NCBI RefSeq assembly: GCF_020379485.1
Contig: NC_063434.1
Coordinates: 28,343,401 to 28,407,400, forward strand
Direction: 5' to 3'
Origin: Brassica napus
Lineage: Eukaryota > Streptophyta > Magnoliopsida > Brassicales > Brassicaceae
DNA length: 64,000 nucleotides
Shown piece by piece: positions 24,663-36,089 of this stretch. Made by a program: the position numbers and the translations under genes. Position 1 is the stretch's first letter. Each line of letters opens with the position of its first letter. Below the pieces are notes generated by a model. That model saw only the letters and a program-made list of their open reading frames with translations. It made no database searches and was not told where the DNA came from.

Positions 24663-24830
24663 CGTGAGCTTGAATCTTGTTCAAATGGTGCGGCGCTGCT
24701 ACTTGTTGGCTCGGAGAAACAGAAACCCTAGGAACGGGAGGAACGGTATTTATATATATGAAGCCTGTTTTTTAATCAAATAGTGATGAAGAAAACCCTC
24801 GAGTCTCTTTAATGGGCCTTGTAAAACCCA
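24663..24830 (-). promoter_or_regulatory. RPL35 promoter/leader with telobox and site II
   Basis: A telobox AAACCCTAG lies at 24723-24731, read on the plus strand, and a TGGGCC site II motif at 24813-24818. This is the same combination seen in front of RPL4, supporting co-ordinated ribosomal-protein expression. Confidence 0.65.
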
Positions 24831-24959
24831 TTAATTATCTGTAGCTTCGTGACCAAAAATAATATTTAATCGGTTCAATATTAAGTTTGATATGATCCAA
24901 CATAGACATTTCGAAGATAAGATGTAATACATCGGGGAATCTAGTTATAACTTATAAAA

Positions 24960-25920
24960 ACAGAAACTAGATTGATTTGGAATTAGCTGCTGTTTGGCAA
25001 GCTTATCCGCAACTTTGTTATCATTCTTTCCAATCCAAGTAAACTGGATATCTTCAAATTTTTAAACCCACCAATATCGAACCTATCGGACTGGCGCAGC
25101 GTACGAAGGGTGAACGGTCGATCTAAGAATTTAGGGTTCTTCGAGACATGTTCTTGGATCGATCAAAGGTTTCTTTCAATAGTTCTTTGAGACCAACTTT
25201 CTGTTTTGATGAATTTAATCAAATCTAAACAAGGGATAAAAGCAAAGCTCTTCTTATTAAAATCAAACGTATCAAACAATGAAGTCTAAACTTGTTTATA
25301 TATCTCTTCCCTTAGACAAACCCTAATAGGAAAAGGATATCAATGACTTAATTATAAAGGAAATTCAAATAAAAGGAAAACTGATAAGAAAACCAAAACC
25401 GGAAAGTAGACATATTCGAATAGTCTAAGTTGGCGCCAAAGTCATGTGTGCCGCTGCATCACGGACCCAATTATATGTATCGAAATGAGGCTTCTTGTTG
25501 TTAAGTATCTTAATAACTTTCCCGCAATCTTCTTCGATAATCACTTTCATATATATTCCTTGTTCCAACAATGTTGCATAGCCATGATGATTGCTTGAAG
25601 TTCACTTTCCATTGCGTTTTGAACTTTCCTGCCGATTCCTTGTCCTGCTCCTTTATATGTCCCATACTTTTCCTCGTAAGACCCATCCAGCTTGGCTTGG
25701 TATAGCCATTAATACAAGAACCATCAGACAGTTCTTGTTTCAGACTCTTCATCAACTCAAAGGAAGGAGAACGTTTAGAAACCTCGACTTCCAAAGCTGT
25801 TTTCAGTCGAGTAATTCTGTCACGTGAGTTTAAGTCAGAACGCTCTTTCCAGTTCATTATCTTGTGACTGACACCTTTTAATACGATCCTTCTGTTTTGA
25901 TCACCTTCCATTTGTTTTGG
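24960..25920 (-). mobile_element. Degenerate LINE fragments
   Basis: Minus-strand translation of 25436-25920 shows a non-LTR retrotransposon in broken frames. A linker-like segment (HKIMNWKERSDLNSRDRI) is followed, after a frame shift, by an RNase H-like stretch (NAMESELQAIIMAMQHCW). Across an in-frame stop, EEDCGKVIKILNN and DTYNWVRDAAAHMT follow. A further piece near 24975-25060 reads NKVADKLAKQQLIPNQSSF, the usual C-terminal end. The catalytic reverse transcriptase is missing, so this is an old, rearranged relic. No target-site duplication was found. Confidence 0.7.
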
Positions 25921-26604
25921 TCTAGCTATAATATTTCCTTAATCAGAGCAGAATTTTTTGGTTAGTGTTTCTATTCATTAATACATTATAGTACCCTTTA
26001 TAGTTATTATTTTCATTAATATGGTCAGTCAAATATTAAAAGGCGATTGAAATTGAAATCAACAAAATCCGCCTTTCCTTTACTAGCGTTGTTTTGTTGA
26101 CTTAACTTCAATAGATGATGTGTGCACAAAAAAAAAACGTGCACAATTCGATAGATGATGTTACTTCACAAAATCATAAATCATAACTTCAGTAACTAAT
26201 GCTAGATCCTGTAAAATTAATGAAACCATGATGTTACTTCACAAACTCATAGCAATAGATGTATAAACCATAACAAACACTAGTGATCGATCTTTTGATC
26301 TTGAGCAGATCAAGAAACAAAGTTATGAACAAGTCATGACCTAAAGAAAAAACTATGCAAACACACAGCTTGAGATTTCAAATTTTACACAAAATCCCAT
26401 AAACTGATTCAAACCGGTATATCGGTTTGCCAAACCCGTCTTTAAAATTAGTTTGGTTTTCTATTTAATTTTGGTCAACGTAACTTGGTTTAAGACTTTG
26501 AGCTGTTATAAAGTTGTTTTCAGTTAGGAATATGATTGGTGCCTACTCATAGTGGGACCCTCATATGTAATAAAACAGAGTTCTTTCTGTCTTTCCCCTC
26601 TTCA

Positions 26605-29600
26605 ATGGCGATTTCCACGTTTAGCTCTCTGCTTCGATACAGGAAATGGGCTAAGAGCAATTGGCTTGTGGCTTCCCTCGGACTCCTCTTGATTGTGTTC
26701 TCCCTCTCTTTCTTCTTAGACCTCACGTCAGACTCTGTCCCTTTCGTTGACCATAATCCTCCCATCACATCCCCATCTGATCTGGTCAAACTCAAGCTGT
26801 CTAGTAAAGCTAAAGAGAGAGGAGCATGTAATGTTGCCAGTTGTCTCCTACTTCTCCTCTCAGAATTTTTGTTATTGAACGTTATGTTATGTTGCAGTTT
26901 GCTTGGATGGAAGCTTGCCTGGTTACCACTTTAGTAAGGGTTCGGGATCTGGCACCAAAAGCTGGCTTGTTCATCTTGAGGTAATCTTGTGTTTGTTGAT
27001 TGAATAAAACTGTACTTGGAAAATTAGAATATACTAGTATTTGGTCCCGTACTACTGCGTACGGGTAAAGTATTTCTTATTAACTAACATCTAATTTTAA
27101 AATTTTAACATGTAAAAACACTACATGTTTAGGGTTAAAAATGTACTAACACGGTAACACCACATTCATCTTTGAATCTATAGGATAGGAAAATAGGGAA
27201 GTTAAAACTAATATTGGAACAAAAAAAATTATCCATCGAATCAAGAAACATTGTCCATATAAACCAATTAGGTCTAAAACGTATTTTTTTAGAATTTGAT
27301 AGTAAAAAGTATAAGGTTCGGAGAGTTTTTTTTTTCCCAAAAAGGGTTCAAAGACACCTTATGGTAAAATTATTGATGTCATGTATCTAAAACCCAAGAA
27401 GTCACCAAATAAAATTTTAAAACCTTTGGTCTTGATTCGATGGATAATTTTTGTGTGTAAAAGGGTGGAAGCTGGTGCAATACAATAGCGTCATGTTCTG
27501 CTCGAGCAATGACTAGGTTAGGCTCTTCCAACTACTTTGAACATGAAGTGTCTTTTCAAGGTGTTTTAAGCAGTGACCCATCTCAAAACCCTGGTAAGAG
27601 ATATCTATATTGTAAAATATGTTTAGTTTTGGATCTATAGTTTGTCTTTGGTGTTGTAGATTTCTTTAACTGGAACAGAGTTAAGGTACGTTACTGTGAT
27701 GGTGCTTCTTTTTCTGGACGTCCTGAAGCTGAATTCAAGGTAATAATATGGCTGAGCCTTTGTGTGTCGACAACAAGAAAAGATCCTTAATTAGTTTCAT
27801 GTTTTCCCATCTCTTCTCAGAACGAAACACGTCTTTTCTTCCGGGGCCAGCTTATTTGGGAGGCGATTATTGATGAACTGTTGTCAATGGGCATGTCTAA
27901 TGCGAAACAGGTAGCAACAGAGTCCTCTTGTTCTTATATTGGTGACCATGAAGGTCCTCTTGATCTTATATTGTGTTAATACTTCCTTTGTTTCTTAAAC
28001 ACAAATGTAGGGCATACTTACAGGATGTTCTGCTGGTGGCTTGGCATCTCTTATACATTGTGACTACTTTAGAGATCATCTGCCAAAAGATGCATTTGTC
28101 AAGTGTGTTTCTGACGGAGGCTTCTTTCTTAACGTGTATGGTTTCCACTCATAAGAAACTTTACATAGTCTTGCTCTTTTTTTTAAGTTCTTTGGGTATA
28201 ATAAAGAAGCAAAACCTTAAAAAACTTTTCTAGAATTCTATGGAGACTACACTCCACAGAGCTAGAAAGTTAATGTGAAAGTGAAATCAGATTAACACTG
28301 CCTCTAAGTCTCTAAGTAAAAGCTATTTTCCTTCTTTTTAGGCCTGATGTCCTTGGAAACCCTACCATGAGATCTTTCTATCGTGATGTTGTTAAACTAC
28401 AGGTATATTAGTCGATACCATACATTTTGGGTTATATTTTCTTGACTTTTTCATCGAAATGAACAAGAACATATCATGGTTTTTCTTGTTTGCATGGTTT
28501 TGGGATGGTGTGCTATGGTTTATTCCAATTAGGGCCTAGATAAGAGCTTGGATCAGAAATGTGTAGCCAGAACGGAGCCATCCAAGGTAAGTTTTAGCTT
28601 TTACCTTGTTAATTTCTTTCTTTCCTGATTATAGACTTTGTATATATTATGGTTTGCAGTGTATGTTTCCTCAAGAATTCGTTAACAACATAAGAACACC
28701 AGTCTTTCTTCTCAACGCAGCTTATGATTATTGGCAGGTTAGAGTTACTAAGCCAAACATTACAACTCTGAACTTTTCTACAGTTTCCACTTGCTTTTAC
28801 TGCAATTTATATTTGTTGTGTTACTAACACCAAGCACATATTCAAATTCAACATGTCTTGCTCTCTTTTACTGCAATTTTTATTTATAGTGTTACTAATA
28901 CCAAGCACATATTCAGATTCAACATGTCTTGGTACCAGCTTCTGCTGATCTAGATAAAAGTTGGGCAAAGTGTAGACTCAATATTAAAGAATGTGATGCC
29001 AAACAGATGAAAGTTCTACATGGTAATTAACTCCACTCATTGGTCAAGGTTAATGACACTAAGCCAGAATTATCATAAATAACTAAGTACGATCAGTAGA
29101 TGTGATCTGTTTTAGTCCCTTGCATTAGCTTTAGTCTAATATACCTTTGGCCTATATCAAAGATATGTTCTATTCTAGTCCCTTGGATCCTATTATTCTT
29201 GAAAAAGATTCTCCTAATATTTACTTTCTTAAAGGGTTATTTGTATAAATCCATATCTGACCTGCAGGTTTTCGCAGCTCTCTAATGGGTGCCATTGGGA
29301 AGTTTCATCAGAACAAAGCTGGTGGGATGTTCATAGATTCTTGCTACTCTCATTCCCAGATGCTTAAGCCAGTGATGTGGCACTCCCCAACCTCAACAAG
29401 AATTAAAAATAAGGTCAAGGCATTTGACACACAATTGGTTGCTTTTTCCTTCTTACACAAGTGAACTGATCCCGTTCGTCTCTGTTCTGTTTTGTTGTTG
29501 GAACAGACAATTGCGGAGTCTGTAGGTGACTGGTACTTCAACCGCAAACCGGTGAAGCTAATTGATTGTCCTTACCCGTGCAACCCTTACTGTTACAACA

Positions 29601-29650
29601 GGCCTGTTCGTTTCTCTGACGCAGCGTCAGCGGCGACGACCAATAATTAA
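26605..29650 (+). CDS. Pectin acetylesterase (CE13 family)
   Basis: This is a secreted or Golgi-anchored carbohydrate esterase that removes acetyl groups from wall pectin. Twelve exons, 26605-26827, 26898-26980, 27464-27593, 27660-27739, 27821-27910, 28011-28135, 28342-28402, 28533-28586, 28660-28737, 28917-29022, 29268-29413 and 29507-29650, give 439 residues. Residues about 18-37 are a hydrophobic signal-anchor ([19 protein letters not shown]). Family motifs follow: [19 protein letters not shown], the nucleophile elbow GCSAGG (catalytic Ser), NAAYDYWQ, and the C-terminal DSCYSHSQ containing the predicted His. Paired cysteines near the C terminus are also typical. By order it matches Arabidopsis At3g09405/At3g09410 (PAE4/PAE5). 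Intron 2 is unusually long because it holds a Helitron end. Confidence 0.93.
27034..27065 (-). mobile_element. Helitron 3' terminus inside intron 2 of pectin acetylesterase
   Basis: Read on the minus strand, a hairpin CCCGTAC-loop-GTACGGG (27065-27046) is followed by CTAG at 27037-27034, the standard Helitron 3' end. The matching TC 5' end was not found in the rest of the 483-bp intron, so the element is truncated or diverged. The other introns of the gene are about 70-290 bp. Confidence 0.65.
28794..28931 (+). repeat. Tandem duplication spanning an intron-exon boundary
   Basis: About 67 bp (28794-28860) is repeated at 28865-28931 with few differences. The second copy contains the acceptor CATATTCAG and the first bases of exon 10. 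In the first copy the corresponding position reads CATATTCAAATTC, so the AG is lost. Only the downstream copy can act as acceptor. Confidence 0.85.
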
Positions 29651-30699
29651 CAAGCAGGTGAGATAAATTTTAACGGTGTGTTGTTGTATAGTTGCCGCCG
29701 GCGACTTCCATTGCTCCTCTTTTCTGTAATTCTATTGCCGCTGCAAATAACAGCGTCTCCCACCTCATACGAGAAGTGACGCAGCGTCCAATGATTGCCT
29801 TTTTTAACTCTCTAATTTAATTGGTTGCTGAGCTGTCATTAAAATTTCTTTACATTTTTGATCGTTCGTGGTTGACGCAGCGCGTTCTCGAAACGAACAG
29901 CACTAACATGAATTTCACCTGAATATAGCTGCGCTGACCATCCCCTCTGCTTCTGTATTTCTTCATCCAGGAGCAGCCATTTCATTGAATTCTTGATCCG
30001 GTTGAGTCCTAGAGAAAGCTTTGTATTCTAATGAAGTTGATTAGTGAGACATTATTACAATGTCAACAATCCATATTGGCATATTTTCTACGTTGGAATC
30101 TCCTGAGATTGCATATTTATGGTGGTCGTTATGTATTGTAACGAGGTTGGTTGTTGTGTAGATATTTGAGTTTTTTTTTGGCAACGTAAAAGAATTTGAA
30201 AATCATTGCACAAAATTAAACTTTTGAGAAACTTGGAGAAAGGGAGAGTTCTGAAAGTTATTTGCATTCATTTTGTTTTCGTTTGGTCGTATGTAACCAG
30301 CTGGTTTGCTCGTTTCCCATCAACTCCTAAACATAGTCAAATAGAGATGTCTGATTTGGTTTGAACCGGTCTAAACCGTTATCCGTAGATTTAGATCTGC
30401 ATGTAATGCGGTGTAAATCAGAACGGTGTTGATTGTGACACACATAACAGCGGCACGCTCTAGGACGTTCCGGAAACAAACACACTCCACAGTTATTGAC
30501 CCGACAATAATCAAACGGACGTACGAGAATCAATCTACGTTGCATGGAAGATAAGAGGCGGGGAAAGATTGTGACACGTGCATGGTCAATATTTTCTCAT
30601 TTAGCCTATAAATTTGGGACCTTCATCTATCATCAAATTCATTTTCAAATTCATTTGGTTAATACTTTTTCTGAGATTTCTTTGAATTTTCTTTAGAAA
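29651..30699. other. Intergenic: PAE 3' UTR and MT2A promoter
   Basis: The first part is the pectin acetylesterase 3' UTR and spacer. The string GACGCAGCG occurs near the end of the coding region (about 29619), near 29778 and near 29874, for no reason I can see. The last 150 bp form the metallothionein promoter, with CACGTG near 30576 and a TATA element CTATAAAT at 30605-30612. Confidence 0.55.
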
Positions 30700-31184
30700 A
30701 TGTCTTGCTGTGGAGGAAATTGTGGTTGTGGATCAGGCTGCAAATGCGGCAGCGGATGCGGAGGGTAAGTCTTGAGCTTTTTTTGTAACGTTGAATCCAC
30801 GTCACGTGTTTTGTCTTTGATTATGCTGATTGGTTTCTCCATTTTTTTTTTGTGAGATATTTGTAAGAAAAGAAGGCTAGAAATTTTCTGAATCCATAGA
30901 TCATCCAAAAATGCTTAGGAAACATATTTTTTTTTGTACTTTTTTGTTAATTTATGATCTAGATCTGTTTTCATTGAAACCTGACGTGATTGTTCGGTTG
31001 TTGCAGTTGCAACATGTACCCGAACTTGACCTTTTCCGACGAGACGACCACAACTAATACTTCTGTCTTTGGCCTTGCACCGGCGATGAAGAACCAGTAC
31101 GAGGCTTCCGGCGAGGGTAACGCTGAGAACGATGCATGCAAGTGTGGATCTGACTGCAAGTGTGACCCTTGCACCTGTAAATGA
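30700..31184 (+). CDS. MT2A: Type 2 metallothionein
   Basis: This is a small cysteine-rich cytosolic protein that binds Cu, Zn and Cd through thiolate clusters and buffers metal and oxidative stress. Two exons, 30700-30764 and 31007-31184, give 80 residues. The N-terminal domain has CC, CXC and CXXC arrays (MSCCGGNCGCGSGCKCGSGC). A Cys-free spacer (YPNLTFSDETTTT...) follows, then a C-terminal domain with CKCGSDCKCDPCTCK, the plant type 2 pattern. The intron splits the Gly codon before the last N-terminal cysteine, as in other MT2 genes. An AATAAA overlaps the stop codon region. By order it matches At3g09390. Confidence 0.96.
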
Positions 31185-31802
31185 ATAAAGAAACCACTGT
31201 CAAGAAGGCAGAGATAATCAGAGTCTTAATTAAGCAATTATATAACCCTACCGATGTATTAGGTCAGCTTTTATTTGTAATAATGGCTGCAGCCTTGTCC
31301 TTTAAGCCCATAATGTTCTTCGTTTGTGTTTACGTTGTTCTTATGTTTGACCATAGTTGTTGAGTCAGTTTGTATATATAATAATACTCAACTAATAATA
31401 TAAACCTATAAATGTTTTATTTTTCTCTTCATCTTTAGATTTTTGGCATATTTCTTTATCCGATTTGCACTATTATTTAACATCATGGCTTAGAACCCAA
31501 AAAAAAGGAAACTACTATATGGGTCCTATGGTCGGATATTAAAATTTCTAAGAATTTTTGTAATTTTCCCCCCATAATATAGAAGCCTCAATCTATATAT
31601 AAAATGCCAAAAAAATTTAGAGATTAAGGCTAATATTTTATTGGGCTTGTTAGTCCGATTAGGTCAAATTAAAACGTCAAAAAGCTCTTGTTGGGTGATA
31701 AACTAATAATATACTTTCTTCTACCAATTTGTTTGAGCAACATTGTTTTGTCTGTGATTGTAACTACTGGTCTTTAGGGTTTGTGTGTTGAAGAGAGAAA
31801 AG
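31185..31802. other. Intergenic between MT2A and the MIP18-like gene
   Basis: This holds the MT2A 3' UTR and the short promoter of the next gene. It is AT-rich; I see no element with clear termini. Confidence 0.55.
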
Positions 31803-32603
31803 ATGGACTCTGGATTAAGTAATGAGAATCCAGTTGTCTACCTGAAGAAACAACGACGTCTTCGTACTGATCGAAGCAACACCGATGAGTTCTCAAGAGA
31901 ACCAATAGACCAGCTCGAGATTTTTGATATCCTCTAATTTTTCTTATAATCCGTAACAAATTGCATATTCTCATCATTATCTTTATTATAGGATCAACTT
32001 CTTTTTTTTCTCTTAACAATCTACAAATCATATAAAAGATATCAAAGATCCAGAGTATCCTATGCAATCTCTGGAAGATCTCCGTATAGTTACAGAAGAA
32101 TCAGTTGAAGTTGATGATGACAAGAGTTACGTTAGGTATAAAAAAAAGCAAGAGTAATGAGATTTTAACCCGTTTTTCTTTAGTACAAGATGCTAAACTA
32201 TGCTATTTTTATTTACAGAATTACATTCAGACCAACTGTTCCACATTGTCACTTGCCAAACTTAATTGGTGTTTGCATCTACGCAAAGCTTCTAAAAAGC
32301 CTTCCTGCTCGATTCAAGGTACAAGTATTTTAATATGTTTCCTAAGAGTGATCAGAATCTTAATGGTTAATTATTTGGTTAGGTTGATGTAAGAGTAGCA
32401 CCAGGGAGTCATGCAACTGAGGCTTCAGGTACAAACTTTAAGACTTGTTTGTTTGAAACAGTTTACGTTTGGAGTTGAAAATAAAAGTTATGGTCTGACT
32501 CTCAAATATTGGTCTTAAAAATGCAGTCAATAAACGATTAGGAGATAAAGAGCGTATAGCGGCAGCACTTGAGAATCCTGACATTATGAGTCTGCTCAAC
32601 TAA
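31803..32603 (+). CDS. MIP18/AE7-like cytosolic Fe-S assembly factor
   Basis: This MIP18 (DUF59) family protein is related to AE7/FAM96B, which delivers Fe-S clusters to nuclear and cytosolic apoproteins in the CIA targeting complex. Five exons, 31803-31926, 32027-32135, 32219-32318, 32383-32428 and 32527-32603, give 151 residues (AE7 is about 157). Conserved parts include LRTDRSNTDEFSREPIDQLE, KDPEYP, FRPTVPHCHLPNLIGVC with the family cysteine, and RVAPGSHATEASVNKRLGD followed by KERIAAALENP. The first intron begins ATATCCTC and has TCTCTTAAC near its end, as in U12-type introns. The acceptor giving the full family sequence ends in AA. The C terminus is slightly shorter than in AE7. By order it corresponds to At3g09380. 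Confidence 0.87.
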
Positions 32604-32992
32604 TGCTTACAAGTTTGTGATTTTGGATCCGTATAGGACTGTCTTTACTTTCTTGATCCTTCATATGCAAATATTTTCAGAACTAGAGAGCCTCTTGTAA
32701 TCTTTCCTCTGTTTATATACAACTTCATTCTCAAATATTTAGTCACAACTTGTCATTGCTAAACAATTAGTATGGTATGGAAAAAGTTGCAGGAAAAGAG
32801 AGGAATATATTTATATGACTGAAACTGATATCCATCTTTGTTACAACATATTACATTTTTTTTTTGGGTATTATTAACCCGAACCTAACTCATGTGAGGT
32901 GTTAATTAAGCACAGCTTTAACGTTATCCCCCCCAAAAAAAGGATTATAAAAATAACCAACAAAAAATATTCAACGTGTAATGGAGAAGATC

Positions 32993-35050
32993 TCATTTTT
33001 CTTGGCCTGAGAGTTGAGAATCTCCACCATCAAGCAACTTATCTTTCTCAGATGATTTGGTTTCATCATCAACCTTCTCTTCCTCTGGAGAGATGAACTC
33101 AAGCTGTCTCGACTTAAAAACAGCTGTTCTTTTCGATCTTATCCGGTACGGAGGAGATAAGTTGTAAGCATTTGATCCACTGTTCTCCTTCTCTTCACAG
33201 TCAGTGGTTTCTGAGATACCATTCACCTTTTCATCAACAACCTCTTTAGCAGCTTCTTCTTCATCTGTTTTGTTGTTATCAGGAACAACAACAGCCTTGC
33301 GTCGTCTTTTCCTGAATATAGAAGGGGTGTTTGGGAATGTTCTAGCAGCTTCTCTCAAGAAAGACTCAGGACTCCTTGGAGCTGAACCGTTACTACTGTA
33401 CTCTTCTCTACTAGGCGGTGGTGGAGTGAAGAAGATAACAGGTGACGATGCGCTTGGGCTGCAACCACATTCATAACCATACATACGTTGCTTATCCGCT
33501 TCTGACGCCATGTGATGATCCTCTGGCGATGGCTCTGGTTTAGGCAACTGAGAAGAACGAACGTACTCTTCAAAACCAGCCATTGGCGAAGCAGCAGCTA
33601 CTTCTTCACGGGGCTTGTTAATCTGTGTTCTTCCCGAAGAGGTTTGAGCAACTGAAACAGAAAGCCTTCTCTGAAAACAAGATGGAACACCGTTCGTTGC
33701 TGCTGCCGGTGGTAAGCTACCGTTAGCTAAGAGGAACTCTGACTTCTTCTTCAGTGAACTGTTCCAGTGGTTCTTTATCGAGTTGTCGGTTCTGCATCAA
33801 GATTTTTAAGCAAAACCCTTTTCAGCTAAGCCTAACTACATTGAAGCATGCACCAAGAAAGGTTTATATACCTGCCGGGTAAGACCTTAGCAATCTCAGC
33901 CCATTTGTTTCCGTGGACTCGGTGAGCATTCATGAGAGCTAACTCTTCCTCTGGAGTCCAAGCATCCTTGTTGATGCCGGGGTTCAAATGGTTGTGCCAC
34001 CTTCATACATATCACAAAAACAACATTGAAACTTCCAAAATACTTTTTAAAAAATGTGTTTTTGCTCATATAATGATATTACCTCTCTCGACATTGCTTC
34101 CCAATTCTACCTGGTAAAGAGTCTGAGATGATAGACCATTTCGCAGGCCCGTATTTTTCAACAAGTTCAATGATCTTCTCATCCTCCTGCAAAAAAAAAA
34201 ACAATAATTTTCTAGCTTTAATATTCACAAAAAATAAAATAAAAAGCCAATAAAACTAAACAGAAACAGAACGAACCTGTTGTGTCCAAGGTCCTTTGAT
34301 AAGGTCCGGATTCAAAACTTTCTGCCAACGGTGCAGGCACTGAACTTCAGTTCTATCAGGGAAAAACTCCGCTGCAGTAACAAAACACACCAATTCAAAC
34401 AATAAGAATGATTCATAAGAACTACATAGACAGGTGTATGTAAGTATGTAACTAATAGACACTGTAAAAAGTTTAGACTCCTTCAACTTGTTGTAAAGTT
34501 GAAATAAATATTGCTAATGAGAACTAGACTACAAGAAGAAGAAAAAGTGACAAGTCATTTTACCTATTTTCTTCCAGCTCTTGCCATTAAACTTACAAAC
34601 TGCTTGTCTCAATGTCTCATCCTACAACAAGTAAAGGAAACCTCTCATCTCAATTCCAAGAGCTAGTGATCCACCAAACAAGTTTTAAATAGTCCAAAAT
34701 TAATCAATACTAACCTCTTCCGGTGTCCACCCACCTTTAGCTCTCCTTATAGGGCCACTCGTCCTCCTAACATAACAAAAACAATTATCAACATCATTCT
34801 CATATAGAAACCAAAACAATTATAAATACCAGTTTGGAACAAACTAGTACGAGTGATTCAAAGTTGGAAACTTTCAAAGACAAATAAGAAGAGGAATGAA
34901 CCTAGGAGTTGGAGATGCAGTGGGAGGAGGACTTGCAACAGCAGGAGGTGACTTGAGGAAACTACTACTACCACCACTGCTGCCTTCAGATACAGAGGAG
35001 CAAGAAGCAGCAGCTCTTGATTGCTTATTCTCTACACACTCATCCTCCAT
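32993..35050 (-). CDS. MYB3R3: Three-repeat MYB (MYB3R) transcription factor
   Basis: This R1R2R3-MYB nuclear factor binds mitosis-specific activator elements. Arabidopsis MYB3R3/5 act with E2F/RBR in repressing G2/M genes. Seven exons on the minus strand, 35050-34902, 34766-34715, 34621-34564, 34371-34277, 34186-34083, 34000-33872 and 33791-32993, give 461 residues. The acidic/Ser-rich N terminus MEDECVENKQSRAAA is followed by R1 (about 61-108, GGWTPEEDETL), R2 (about 112-160, KGPWTQQEDEKIIELVEKYG) and R3 (about 164-212, KDAWTPEEELALMNAHRVHG). Each repeat keeps its spaced tryptophans. The tail includes SPPYRIRSKRTAVFKSRQLE, a conserved MYB3R C-terminal motif. All junctions are GT-AG and keep frame. 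MYB3R3 is preferred over MYB3R5 from gene order (At3g09370). Confidence 0.92.
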
Positions 35051-35797
35051 TTTCACTTCCTGGAAAAGAGAGACCCATAAGACCACAATCTCAAACACAC
35101 AAACCCAGATCTCACAAAAAATCGGGAATTTAAAGAAAAATCAAGAAACCCCAATTCGAGAAGGTGGAGCTCGTATCCAATTCAGACCTAAAAACTCAAT
35201 TTTTTTCACTACATGAAAAAAAAAACAAAACCCTTAAAAATCAGATTCGAGAACAGCAAACCTCATCTGGAGGTGGATTCAAATCGCAGCTCATCGAGAT
35301 AAATTGCAGCCAAGAAGACGAAGGGAACGTTAAAAACCAAAACTTTATTCGAAAAACAGACTTTGCCCGTTGAACCAGAGAGAGAGGAGAGAGTTGGATC
35401 GACACACGCAATTAAAATTAAAATAAACAAATTAAATTAGTATAACGAATATACTTCTTAAGCTGACGTCACCGTTCTTTTTCGCCTTAATGATTAACCG
35501 ACTCTGGCCGGTTTATTCTAACTAATTAGCATCATTTATTACGTACCGAAGCGCGATTCTACCAAACCGAACCGGCATTTTATCAATCAGTTTAGAATTT
35601 GTTTAACCGGAAGGGGGTTTTCAGTGCTTAGTTGCTAAAAATATGTTTAGTCTAAACCAGATTTAAAAATGAGGCTTCCGTTGATTCCAAACTAATCAGA
35701 AGGACCAGTGTTCTAAAAATGTTCTAAAAACTAATCATGTTTTTTGTTCAAAAAAAAAAACTAATCATGTTTAAGCGAAATAACTTTTCGTGAGATA

Positions 35798-36089
35798 TCT
35801 ATTCTATTGAAGGGGAAGCAGTCTTGATAAATCTACTTATAAAGGTTGTTTGGACCCTTTCATTTTGTTATGTTTTGGTCTAACCCTATTTATTATAACA
35901 AACCTTATCGACCGAGAGGACAACAACGTTTATTATAACATCATGTGAGTTTATTTATCGGACCTGTAAAGAATATTTTTAGAATATGCCATCGTATGGT
36001 CCTGGACAAATCTTTATATTTAATTAAGTGAGACTATTATCTTACCGAAAAACGCCATCGTATATCTTATATAGATATATAAGCAATAA
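35798..36089 (+). mobile_element. Helitron 5' end, interrupted
   Basis: TCTATTCTATTGAAGGGGAA follows an A and matches the 5' start of local Helitrons. It is followed by the sub-terminal CTACTTATAAAGGTTGTTTG, which has a relative in the next element (CTACTTAAACAATGTTGTTG). No own 3' hairpin is seen before the next Helitron start at 36090, so this is a fragment, or the outer 5' end of a composite sharing the 3' end at 37145. Confidence 0.6.

Noticed and set aside
25510..25911. 133-codon minus-strand open frame
   Set aside because: It mixes two frames of a decayed LINE; the real RNase H-like residues are in a neighbouring frame with stops. Not a host gene.
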